The position numbers and the translations under genes are program-made. 64,000 nt of DNA from contig NZ_FNSQ01000005.1 of NCBI RefSeq assembly GCF_900105205.1, positions 3,038,001 through 3,102,000 of the forward strand, in the 5' to 3' direction. This DNA comes from Microbacterium hydrocarbonoxydans (GTDB taxonomy: Bacteria; Actinomycetota; Actinomycetes; Actinomycetales; Microbacteriaceae). The notes under the pieces are model-generated. The model worked only from the letters and a program-made list of their open reading frames with translations. It was not told where the DNA came from and searched no databases. Shown piece by piece: positions 50,940 to 58,943 of the stretch (the stretch's first letter is position 1; the number at the start of each line of letters is the position of its first letter).

Positions 50940-52433
50940 TCAGCACTCGATGACGTTCACCGCGAGACCGCCCTCGCTGGTCTCCTTGTACTTCGTCGAC
51001 ATGTCGATACCGGTCTGCCGCATGGTCTCGACGACCGCGTCGAGCGAGACGTAGTGGCTGCCGTCACCCCGCAGGGCGAGGCGGGCGGCCGTGACGGCGG
51101 TCGAGGCCGCGATGGCGTTGCGCTCGATGCAGGGGATCTGCACGAGCCCGCCGATGGGATCGCAGGTGAGCCCGAGATGGTGCTCCATGGCGATCTCGGC
51201 GGCGTTCTCGATCTGCCTGTTCGTGCCGCCCATGACGGCGGTGAGTCCGCCGGCGGCCATCGCGCAGGCGGAGCCCACCTCGGCCTGGCATCCGCCCTCG
51301 GCCCCCGAGATCGAGGCGTTCGCCTTGAAGAGCGACCCCAGTGCGGTCGCGGTGAGGAGGAAGCGTCGGATGCCGCGGCGGCGGTTCGCCTCGGCGACGG
51401 CCTCGTCTCCCTCCGATTGCTCGGACTCGATCGCACGAGTGCCGTCGAAGCCGAGCAGCGCACTGCCCACGAGCTCTCCGTACGGTGTCACGGCGTTGCC
51501 TGCTCCGAGTCCGGAGTCGGCGAGGAACCGCCACCAGTACATCGCGACGGCCGGAAGGATCCCGGCCGCACCGTTCGTGGGGGCTGTGACGACACGACCG
51601 CCTGCCGCGTTCTCCTCGTTGACCGCGAGTGCGAAGGCGCCCAGCCATTCGCCGGGGAGCTCCCGATGACCGTCGGCCTCCGCCTCTTCGAGCTGTCCGC
51701 GGATCGCACTGGCACGACGCTTGACCTTGAGCATCCCCGGCAGCACGCCGTCCGAGTGCAGGCCGTTCTCGACGCAGGCGGCCATGGCGTCCCAGATCGC
51801 ATCGAGCCCCGCAGCGACGTCCTCTTCCGAGCGCTGCGCGGTCTCGTTGAGGCGAGCGACCTCGGCGATCGACAGGCCGTGCTCGTCGCACAGCGCCAGC
51901 AGCGACGCGGCATCCGCGTAGGAGTAGGGAAGCGGGGCGGCGGCGAGCTTCGCGTCCTCGCCGTCGCGCCGGATGAAGCCGCCGCCCACCGAGTAGTAGG
52001 TCTCCTCCGTAACGGCGACGCCGTCGGCATCCCACGCGATGATCGTCATGGCGTTCGGGTGGCCCGGCAGACGGGTGCGCGGTTCGAACACGATGTCCGT
52101 CTTCGAGAACGGGATCTCGTGGACGCCGTCGATCCGCACGGTCGCCCCTTCGCGAAGGTCGGTCCAGGCGGCGCGCACGTCGGCGGGGTCGCACGACTCG
52201 GGCGCGAGGCCTCGAAGGCCCGCGACGACGGCATCCGGCGTTCCGTGCCCGATCCCGGTGGCGCCGAGCGATCCGTAGAGCGTGCATCCGATGCGGGCGA
52301 CGCGATCGACGGCTCCTGTCGAGCGCAGCCGGCGCGCGAACTCGAGTGCCGCCCGCATCGGCCCGACCGTGTGGGAACTCGAGGGGCCTACTCCGATGGA
52401 GAAGAGATCGAAGGCCGAGACGTACGCTGTCAC
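50940..52433 (-). CDS. sdaA: L-serine ammonia-lyase, iron-sulfur type
   Basis: 497-aa single-chain enzyme deaminating serine to pyruvate. The N-terminal beta domain begins [21 protein letters not shown], and the alpha domain carries [30 protein letters not shown] and a final Cys497, the ligand set of the oxygen-labile [4Fe-4S] cluster. GTG start at 52433. Solitary, upstream of the AAA gene on the same strand. Confidence 0.94.
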   Translation of the reverse strand: MTAYVSAFDLFSIGVGPSSSHTVGPMRAALEFARRLRSTGAVDRVARIGCTLYGSLGATGIGHGTPDAVVAGLRGLAPESCDPADVRAAWTDLREGATVRIDGVHEIPFSKTDIVFEPRTRLPGHPNAMTIIAWDADGVAVTEETYYSVGGGFIRRDGEDAKLAAAPLPYSYADAASLLALCDEHGLSIAEVARLNETAQRSEEDVAAGLDAIWDAMAACVENGLHSDGVLPGMLKVKRRASAIRGQLEEAEADGHRELPGEWLGAFALAVNEENAAGGRVVTAPTNGAAGILPAVAMYWWRFLADSGLGAGNAVTPYGELVGSALLGFDGTRAIESEQSEGDEAVAEANRRRGIRRFLLTATALGSLFKANASISGAEGGCQAEVGSACAMAAGGLTAVMGGTNRQIENAAEIAMEHHLGLTCDPIGGLVQIPCIERNAIAASTAVTAARLALRGDGSHYVSLDAVVETMRQTGIDMSTKYKETSEGGLAVNVIEC

Positions 52434-52551
52434 CCGTCCAGCGTACGTCCTGCGTCGCACGTCGGACGATCCGGATGCCGCAGTCAAGGCCCTTCGCGGT
52501 TCCGGCTCGTGTGGTCATCCTGGTGATGCACTCGATGCGAAAGGGAAGACC

Positions 52552-52869
52552 ATGACGAACAGCACTCCAGAGCAGGACCCGACCTCCGACCTCTCCCCCG
52601 AGGCGCAGACGCCCACACCGACCCCCTCGTCGGGTGACGCGGGCGAGCTCACCGATCCCTCGCAGACCGCCGAGAAGCCCGAGCAGGCGGAGTCGCCAGA
52701 GGATGCCGACCCCGACGAGGTCCCCAGCAACGACGAGCTCGAGGAGCCGAGCACCGAGAAGGAGCCGTCGGAGGAGCCGAAGGCCCCCGCACGCAACGAC
52801 CCCGAGCCCGACCACGAGGCGGTCGGGATCGGGGTCATCGACGGTCCGGAGACCGACGAGAACGACTGA
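52552..52869 (+). CDS. Acidic disordered protein
   Basis: 105 aa composed almost wholly of Pro, Glu, Asp, Ser and Thr, with a short conserved-looking end EAVGIGVIDGPETDEND. AAAGGGAAG gives a ribosome-binding site. No signal peptide, membrane segment or domain. Divergent from sdaA. Function unknown. Confidence 0.6.
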   Translation: MTNSTPEQDPTSDLSPEAQTPTPTPSSGDAGELTDPSQTAEKPEQAESPEDADPDEVPSNDELEEPSTEKEPSEEPKAPARNDPEPDHEAVGIGVIDGPETDEND

Positions 52870-52940
52870 GCGACTCCTACCTCGCTCCGCCGCCCTCCTC
52901 CCCCGAGGCGTCCTGCCGCGCCGGGGGTGGGTTCGCGCCG

Positions 52941-54671
52941 CTACTCGACGAGCTTGCCCTCGGTGTCGACGTCGCGCATGAGCTCGGCGATCTCGGCAGG
53001 GATCTCCGGGATCGGCTCGTGGGTCACGCCGCCGAACGGCGACCACACCAGGTTGACCTGCAGAGTCGGATCGGTGTCGGGATAGTCGCTGCGGTTGTGG
53101 CATCCGCGGGTCTCGCGACGCTCGAGCGCGGCCTCGAGGGTGGCGCGTGCCGCCAGCGCGGAGGCCTTGAGGTCGAAGGCGTGCGCGAGGTCCTGGAACC
53201 CGGCGATGTCGGGGTGGATGCCGATGTCCTCCATGCGTCCCTCGATCATGTCGAGGTCCGCGAGGCCGGCGCGCAGGCCCTGCTCGGAGCGGACGACGCC
53301 CGCATGCTCGGTCATCGTGTTGCGGATCGCGCGCTGCAGTGCGCGCACGTTCTCGCGTCCGTCCGCGGCGAGGAGGTCGTCGATCTCCGCGCGGGCCTGC
53401 GCGACGGCATCCGCTGACCGACGCTGCGCGTCCAGTCCTGCGGCGTGAGCCATGGCCGCCTGACCGACGATGCGGCCGTAGACGAGGAGTTCGATGAGCG
53501 AGTTGCCACCCAGGCGATTCGCTCCGTGCAGTCCGCTGGATGCCTCGCCGATCGCGTACAGCCCGTCGACATCGGTCTGGTGGTCCTCCGGACGGACCCA
53601 GACGCCTCCCATCGAGTAGTGCGCGGTGGGCGCGATCTCGATCGGATCGGTGGTGATATCGAGCATCTGCAGCTCCATCATCGTCTGATAGACGCGGGGC
53701 AGACGGGTCATGATGGTCTCGCGCGGCAGATGCGAGACGTCCAGCCACACCCCGCCGTTCTCGGTGCCGCGTCCTTCGGCGATCTCGGTGTAGGCGGCGA
53801 GCGCGACGCGGTCGCGGGTCGAGAGCTCCATCCGCTCCGGGTCGTACTTCGACATGAATCGCTCGCCGAGAGCGTTGCGCAGGATGCCGCCCTCGCCGCG
53901 GGCCGCCTCGGAGATGAGCGTGCCTGCCGCGTTCTCGGGTTCGATGATGCCGGACGGGTGGAACTGCACGAGCTCGGGGTCGCGCAGGCGGGCTCCGGCG
54001 TCGACCGCGAGGCGGAACGAATCTCCGGTGTTCTCGTCGCGCCGCGATGAGGTGCGACGCCAGATGCGGTTGTGTCCGCCGGCGGCGAGGATGACGGCAT
54101 CCGCGTGGATCAGGTAGCGCGTGCCGTCGGCCTGGTCGAAGCCGTAGGCGCCGAAGACGACGTTGTCGCGCACGAGCAGGCGGGTGATGTAGACGTGATC
54201 GAGGATCGGCACCTCGAGCTGCTCGGCCTTCGCGACGAGGGTGCGCTGGATCTCGAGGCCCGTGTAGTCGCCGGCGAAGGCCGTGCGGCGGAAGGTGTGC
54301 GCCCCGAAGAACCGCTGCGAGATGCGTCCGTCGTCCTCCCTGGCGAAGTCCATCCCCCAGCGCTCCAGATCGCGGATGCCGCGCTCCGCCCCCTGCGTCA
54401 CGATCTCGACCGTGTGCGGATTGGCGAGCAGGTAGCTCTCCTTGATGGTGTCGGCCGCGTGCTGCTGCCAGCTGTCGTCCTGGTCCATGGTTCCGAGGGC
54501 CGCGTTGATGCCGCCGGCGGCGAGCGAGGTGTGCGCATCCTGACGCGGTCGCTTTCCGACCGCGAGCACGTCGATGCCGTGCTCGGCGACCTCGATCGCC
54601 GCGCGCAGGCCCGACCCGCCGGTGCCGATGACGAGGACCGTGGTGGAGATCTGGCGTTCGCGTGTACTCAT
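52941..54671 (-). CDS. FAD-dependent fumarate reductase/succinate dehydrogenase-like flavoprotein
   Basis: 576 aa. FAD-binding VIGTGGSGLRAAIEVAE (about 14-30), His47 in DAHTSLAAGG (the covalent-FAD His position of SdhA/FrdA), HPSG near 250, GEGGILRNALGERF near 268 and TAHYSMGGV near 355. The His favours the SdhA/FrdA side over NadB, but no iron-sulfur or membrane subunit is adjacent, so an L-aspartate oxidase-like role is possible. Divergent from a LysR gene. Confidence 0.83.
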   Translation of the reverse strand: MSTRERQISTTVLVIGTGGSGLRAAIEVAEHGIDVLAVGKRPRQDAHTSLAAGGINAALGTMDQDDSWQQHAADTIKESYLLANPHTVEIVTQGAERGIRDLERWGMDFAREDDGRISQRFFGAHTFRRTAFAGDYTGLEIQRTLVAKAEQLEVPILDHVYITRLLVRDNVVFGAYGFDQADGTRYLIHADAVILAAGGHNRIWRRTSSRRDENTGDSFRLAVDAGARLRDPELVQFHPSGIIEPENAAGTLISEAARGEGGILRNALGERFMSKYDPERMELSTRDRVALAAYTEIAEGRGTENGGVWLDVSHLPRETIMTRLPRVYQTMMELQMLDITTDPIEIAPTAHYSMGGVWVRPEDHQTDVDGLYAIGEASSGLHGANRLGGNSLIELLVYGRIVGQAAMAHAAGLDAQRRSADAVAQARAEIDDLLAADGRENVRALQRAIRNTMTEHAGVVRSEQGLRAGLADLDMIEGRMEDIGIHPDIAGFQDLAHAFDLKASALAARATLEAALERRETRGCHNRSDYPDTDPTLQVNLVWSPFGGVTHEPIPEIPAEIAELMRDVDTEGKLVE

Positions 54672-54705
54672 GGATTCCACGCTAGGCACGGCGATCCGAT
54701 AACTC

Positions 54706-54733
54706 CAATGCATTGTTCTACTGGTATCGATAC
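54706..54733. promoter_or_regulatory. Two perfect palindromes between flavoprotein and LysR genes
   Basis: CAATGCATTG (54706-54715) and GTATCGATAC (54724-54733), both perfect 10-bp palindromes in a 71-bp divergent gap. Spacing of 18 bp between centres suits a LysR-type regulator acting on the flavoprotein gene. Confidence 0.6.
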
Positions 54734-54742
54734 ACTGCAAAC

Positions 54743-55675
54743 ATGAACCTCGAGCAGCTCCGCGGGTTCGTCGAGGTCGCCCGCCTCGGCCACTTCACCC
54801 GCGCCTCCGAGCACCTGCACCTCGCCCAGCCGTCGCTGAGTCGACAGATCTCGACGCTCGAGCGAGAGCTCGGTGCCGAGCTCTTCCATCGCGCGCGCGG
54901 GCACATCAACCTCACCGCCGCCGGGGAGGCTCTGCTCCCCCGCGCCCAGCGGATGCTCGCCGAGTCGGAGGCGATCCGCGAGGAGATGGCGGAACTCGCC
55001 GGGCTCCGTCGCGGGCGGGTTCGCCTGGGCGCACCGCCCACCCTCTGCATCAGCCTCGTCGCCGAGGCGATCAGCACCTTCCATGCGGCGCACCCTGGCG
55101 TCGATCTGCACCTGACCGAGAGCGGATCGCGCCTGCTGGTGGAACAGCTGGCCGTCGGGGCGGTCGACATCGCCCTGATCACCGAGTCCGAAGGGCCTCC
55201 GCCCTCCGGCTTCAGCCTCGCCAGGATGCCGCTGCTCACCGAGGAGCTGGTCGTCGTCTCCGCCGCATCCGAGCCGCCGGTGTCGACCCTGCCGTCGATG
55301 AGCCTCGACCACCTCGCGACGCTCCCGCTGATCGCCCTCGACGAGACCTATGAGCTGCGGGCGACGACCGATGCGGCCTTCCGATCGGCGGGGCTGGAGC
55401 CGAGTCACGTGCTGGAGGGGGCGGAGATGGATGCCGTGCTCCGCTTCGTCGAGCGCGGGGTCGGCGTCGCCGTGGTGCCGGCGATGGTGCTGCTCGACCG
55501 CCCGGCGCTGCGGTCGGTGCGTCTGACGCATCCGATGATGAGGCGCACGGTGAGCCTCGCCCACCGTGCCGATGTGACGCCGGCCGTCGCCGTGGCCGCG
55601 ATGCGGCACGTCATCGTCGCCACCGCGGCAGAGGTGGCTCGCCTGGACCCGGCGATCACGAGTCTGATCGACTGA
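54743..55675 (+). CDS. LysR-family regulator
   Basis: 310 aa. HTH: NLEQLRGFVEVARLGHFTRASEHLHLAQPSLSRQISTLERELGAELFHR (2-50). The effector domain (about 95-300) includes RVRLGAPPTLCISLV. Divergent from the flavoprotein gene with two palindromes between, so it probably controls that gene in response to an unknown ligand. Confidence 0.9.
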   Translation: MNLEQLRGFVEVARLGHFTRASEHLHLAQPSLSRQISTLERELGAELFHRARGHINLTAAGEALLPRAQRMLAESEAIREEMAELAGLRRGRVRLGAPPTLCISLVAEAISTFHAAHPGVDLHLTESGSRLLVEQLAVGAVDIALITESEGPPPSGFSLARMPLLTEELVVVSAASEPPVSTLPSMSLDHLATLPLIALDETYELRATTDAAFRSAGLEPSHVLEGAEMDAVLRFVERGVGVAVVPAMVLLDRPALRSVRLTHPMMRRTVSLAHRADVTPAVAVAAMRHVIVATAAEVARLDPAITSLID

Positions 55676-56040
55676 GGTCGCTCAGCCGCGCTTTCGCGGC
55701 CTCTCCCAATGAAGGAGATCTCACTCGCTCTGCGTCTGCTCGGGAAGCGTCATGAGCACGAGCCTATCGAGGCGGGGGCACCATCGCTTCTCGCCCGCTT
55801 CAGGTCGGCCGCAACTCCGCGCTCGGCGAGATGTGGCGCCGGAACTGATTCCTGGCGCCACGTCCAGCGAAGGGGATCTCGCTCAGCGAAGGAGCGGATG
55901 CCGCATCCGACCCTGCGCAACGAGAGTTCTCCTTCGCAGGGCACGGGCAGGGCGCGGGGAGGGCCGGGCAGGGCGAGGGCAGGGCGAGGGCAGCGCGCGG
56001 GAAGCGTCGTCCGCCGAGGCACAGCGAGCCTGAGAAACAA
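55676..56040. other. Non-coding stretch with a stem and G-rich repeats
   Basis: No supported gene. An 11-bp stem around GTGGCGCC / GGCGCCAC (55830-55864, one G-U) lies 155 bp past the LysR stop. Further on, GGGC-rich tandem units (about 55937-55995) repeat. Open frames here have no ribosome-binding site and a repetitive Arg/Gly composition. Confidence 0.6.
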
Positions 56041-56072
56041 GAAACCCCCGCCGCTTTCGCGACGGGGGTTTC
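56041..56072. terminator. Strong terminator of the tRNA-Arg transcript
   Basis: GAAACCCCCGCCGC / GCGACGGGGGTTTC, 14 bp with one mismatch and a TTTC loop. On the minus strand it follows the tRNA by 11 bp and has a T-rich tail. Confidence 0.75.
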
Positions 56073-56082
56073 TCTCGTGATG

Positions 56083-56155
56083 TGCGCCCGAAGGGACTCG
56101 AACCCCTAACCTTCTGATCCGTAGTCAGATGCTCTATCCATTGAGCTACGGGCGC
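56083..56155 (-). tRNA. tRNA-Arg (ACG)
   Basis: Folds as a 73-nt cloverleaf: acceptor stem GCGCCCG/CGGGCGC, D-arm AGCTCAATGGATAGAGC, anticodon arm TCTGA-CTACGGA-TCAGA with anticodon ACG, and T-arm AGGGGTTCGAGTCCCTT. Discriminator base A; the CCA is not encoded. Confidence 0.95.
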
Positions 56156-56221
56156 TCCTGGACCGCTCAGCGGGCCGTAGAACAGCCTACAACAGACGCG
56201 ACGGGAATGCGAAACGAGGGG

Positions 56222-56803
56222 TCAGTCGTCGTCGGCGGCCGACTTCTGCTTCTTCTTCCGCTTCGCTTTGGCGCGCTGCAACGACGACAGCGCCTGCAGG
56301 TCGACGAGGCGCAGCGCCTGCATCCGCGCCTCTCGCATCCGCTCGTAGTCGGGGTCCTGGTCGGGTCGCATGCCCTCGACGCGCAGCCTACGGTCGAGGT
56401 TGTGGCGCACATCTGCCCACGCACCCTCGCGCGCCTCCTCGACGATGACCCTGAGCGCATCGTCGTCCTCCATCATGTCGCGCAGCTTGGTCGCGACGCC
56501 GTGGGACTGCTTGGCACGTCGGCGCAGATTGCGGACATCGCGGTCACGGTAGTCATGGGTGCCCGACGGGTCGGAATGACGCCCGCGGGCGCGCTTGCGC
56601 AGCTGGGTGAGGTTGCGCTCGACCTCTTCGGATTCCTCGGCCATCGCCCGCAGCGCCTCGCGCGCGTCGGCGACGTACTTGTCCGTGTCGAAGACCCCGT
56701 TCTCGGCGATCGTGCCGATGAGGATGTGATTCTTCACGGCGAGGCGCGCCGCAGCGGTCGCGATCGCAACGCCCTCGGCGATGGCATCCGCAGTTCGTCC
56801 CAC
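56222..56803 (-). CDS. Unknown highly charged helical protein
   Basis: 193 aa from GTG 56803 (GGAGGAGG upstream). It opens VGRTADAIAEGVAIATAAARLAVKNHILIG, then long charged helices with RNLTQLRKRARG, a DYRDRDVRNLRRR segment, and a Lys-rich end AKRKKKQKSAADDD. No membrane segment or known motif. It is conserved-looking for actinobacteria but I cannot name the family. Confidence 0.7.
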   Translation of the reverse strand: MGRTADAIAEGVAIATAAARLAVKNHILIGTIAENGVFDTDKYVADAREALRAMAEESEEVERNLTQLRKRARGRHSDPSGTHDYRDRDVRNLRRRAKQSHGVATKLRDMMEDDDALRVIVEEAREGAWADVRHNLDRRLRVEGMRPDQDPDYERMREARMQALRLVDLQALSSLQRAKAKRKKKQKSAADDD

Positions 56804-56901
56804 TGCTACCTCCTCCCTTCGAGAGTACCGGTATCGCTCCCCGATCCACTCGGCCAGAATGGATCGGAATCGCCCGGCTCCGACGACCCTGGAGGACTGC
56901 A

Positions 56902-57744
56902 ATGAAGCGTCTGACCCTCTCCGGGAGCACGACCGTCATCACTGGTGCCGCGAGCGGCATAGGCGCGGCCATCGCGCGACTCCTGGCCGCGGACGGTGTC
57001 GCTCTCGCGCTCCTCGATCACGATGCCGCCGGCCTCGCCGCCCTGGCGGAGACCCTGCCGTCCACCGCCGTCACGACGACGCACGTCGTGGATCTGCGCG
57101 ATGACGACGCCGTGTTCGCCGCAGCCGAGGAGATCACCGCCGCGCACCCCCGCATCAACGCCCTCATCACGTGCGCGGGGTCATCGATGCTGGGGACGCT
57201 TGAGCAGCTGACCATGGAGGAGATGCGCTGGCTCACGGACGTGAACCTCTGGGGCACCGTCTCGATCTCCAAGGCGCTGCTCCCTGCGCTCCGCGCAGCA
57301 CCTGCCGCGCATATCACGCACCTCGCGAGCGTCTATGCGCTGGCCGCTCCCGCCGGCCGCATCCCATACGCGCTGAGCAAGTTCGCGGTGCGCGGGTTCT
57401 CCGAGGCGCTCCGACACGAGCTGGAGGGCACGTCGGTGTCGGTCGGTGCGGTGTACCCCGCGGGCGTGCGCACCGGGATCATCCTGCACGGCCGCTACGC
57501 CGCAGCGATCGATCCGGCCGTCGCCGCACGTGCCGCTGCCGCGCAGGCTGCGATGTATCACACGGAGCCCGCCGACGCCGCGGCTCAGATCGTGCGGGCG
57601 ACCGAGTGGCGCCGGGCACGCACCATGGTCGGGCGGGAGGCGCGCCTCATCGACACGCTCGTGCGCCTGGCACCGAGTGGCTACTGGCGCGTCATGCGGC
57701 GACCGTTGCGCGAGGCGATCGACACGACCACGCCCCTGCGGTGA
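56902..57744 (+). CDS. Short-chain dehydrogenase/reductase
   Basis: 280 aa. Rossmann GAASGIGAAIA (about 16-26), the CAGSSML segment (about 92) and catalytic YALSKFAVRGFSEALR with Tyr near 154 and Lys near 158; catalytic Ser is near 141. NAD(P) oxidoreductase; substrate unknown. Convergent with the metalloprotease gene, the two stops forming a CGGTGA-T-TCACCG palindrome (57739-57751). Confidence 0.9.
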   Translation: MKRLTLSGSTTVITGAASGIGAAIARLLAADGVALALLDHDAAGLAALAETLPSTAVTTTHVVDLRDDDAVFAAAEEITAAHPRINALITCAGSSMLGTLEQLTMEEMRWLTDVNLWGTVSISKALLPALRAAPAAHITHLASVYALAAPAGRIPYALSKFAVRGFSEALRHELEGTSVSVGAVYPAGVRTGIILHGRYAAAIDPAVAARAAAAQAAMYHTEPADAAAQIVRATEWRRARTMVGREARLIDTLVRLAPSGYWRVMRRPLREAIDTTTPLR

Positions 57745-57745
57745 T

Positions 57746-58606
57746 TCACCGAACGGTCCCCACCCAGATCGCCGAGGCCCAGGCCTGCTGCGAGGCATCG
57801 CATCCGACGGATCCGGGATAGCCGCGCACGACGGCCATGCAGTTCGCGAGGAATTCGGCGTCTCCGCCGAACATGGAGTGGTAGCTCTGAGATGAGGTCA
57901 GCGCACCCCAGACGCGGAACTGGTAGATATGCCCGAGCTCGTGCGCCATGGCCCAGTTCAGGCGGGCGGTGCTCCACTGCGCGATGTCGGCGCGGTACTT
58001 GATGAAGCCGTTGCTGTTCGCACACGCGGGAGCGGTGCCACCCGCGCACGACGCCGATTCGTACAGTCCCACCCCTGCGCCGCCGACCCGGTCGAGCGCC
58101 GCGCGCACCCGCGCGAATCCCTCCGGCCCGCTGGAGGGATTCGCTGGTCCGCCGGGCGCTGCGTACTGCGCCGTCTCCCAGGTCGACACGTCCTCCCCCA
58201 CCCTGCTGATCAGCGAATGCACGGTCGCCGTCGCCGCGACCACGGTCGCCGGGTCGTCGCGTTCTGCGAGCACGACCTCCTGCGCATCGATCGCCGCGGC
58301 ACGATGCGTGGCGGTGTCGACCTTGCCCTCCGCGCCGGTGATCGCAGCGCCCAGTGCGGCGATCTCGTCGACGAACGCACCCCGCACCTCGAGCACGGCC
58401 GCCCGTGCTGCGGTGTCCTCCTCCGCAGCTGCGACCGCGCCGTCGAGGTGATCGGTGCGCATCTGCGCCGACCTCGTCGACTCCGACAGCGCCTGCAGCT
58501 CGGCGATCGCATCCGCCCTGTCCTGGTCGAGACCGATCGCCCGCGCCGCGACGCCGGAGGCGAGCAGGATCGCCGTCACGACGGTGACGGACAACACCCT
58601 TCTCAT
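57746..58606 (-). CDS. Secreted HELGH-type metalloprotease-like protein
   Basis: 286 aa. An N-terminal signal or anchor helix (MRRVLSVTVVTAILLASGVAARA) is followed by a helical, Ala-rich coiled segment (about 25-115), then a C-terminal domain with AHELGHIYQFRVWG (about 225), a zincin HExxH motif. Two Cys pairs (SCAGGTAPAC and NC...GC) likely form disulfides. ATG 58606 or GTG 58609. Substrate unknown; it follows a membrane coiled-coil gene by 13 bp. Confidence 0.7.
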   Translation of the reverse strand: MRRVLSVTVVTAILLASGVAARAIGLDQDRADAIAELQALSESTRSAQMRTDHLDGAVAAAEEDTAARAAVLEVRGAFVDEIAALGAAITGAEGKVDTATHRAAAIDAQEVVLAERDDPATVVAATATVHSLISRVGEDVSTWETAQYAAPGGPANPSSGPEGFARVRAALDRVGGAGVGLYESASCAGGTAPACANSNGFIKYRADIAQWSTARLNWAMAHELGHIYQFRVWGALTSSQSYHSMFGGDAEFLANCMAVVRGYPGSVGCDASQQAWASAIWVGTVR

Positions 58607-58619
58607 CACGAGAGCACCG

Positions 58620-58865
58620 TCATTCCAGGAACCCCGTGGTGTCCTCGAGCTGCGCGTCCTGCTCGGCGATCGTCGCGCGCAGCGCCGTCAGGCGCTCCGC
58701 CAGGCGATAGTTCTCGGCTCGGGTCGCGTCGAGCTGCTCTTCGGCCTGCACGACGGCGGCTCGCGCCTCGTCGAGCGCCGCGACGCGCTGCTGGTCGGCG
58801 ACGACGAGGAGTACCGTTCCCCCGACGAGGAGGAGTCCTCCGGTGACGACCGCGAGAGCCCTCAT
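58620..58865 (-). CDS. Small membrane coiled-coil protein
   Basis: 81 aa: one transmembrane helix (about 5-22) and a heptad-rich coiled coil (DEARAAVVQAEEQLDATRAENYRLAERLTALRATI). GGGGAG precedes ATG 58865. Its only neighbour on the strand is the HELGH protein, which could be its partner through matching coiled segments. Confidence 0.6.
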   Translation of the reverse strand: MRALAVVTGGLLLVGGTVLLVVADQQRVAALDEARAAVVQAEEQLDATRAENYRLAERLTALRATIAEQDAQLEDTTGFLE

Positions 58866-58943
58866 GTCGCTCCCCAGACCAAGACGCAATGTCGGAACGA
58901 TTCCGCAGTGTCAATATATCTCGGCGCGGGGGCCGCTTCCAGA

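Noticed and set aside
55709..56080. 123-codon plus-strand frame
   Set aside because: Arg/Gly/Ser biased, ends in a tRNA terminator, no ribosome-binding site support beyond chance.
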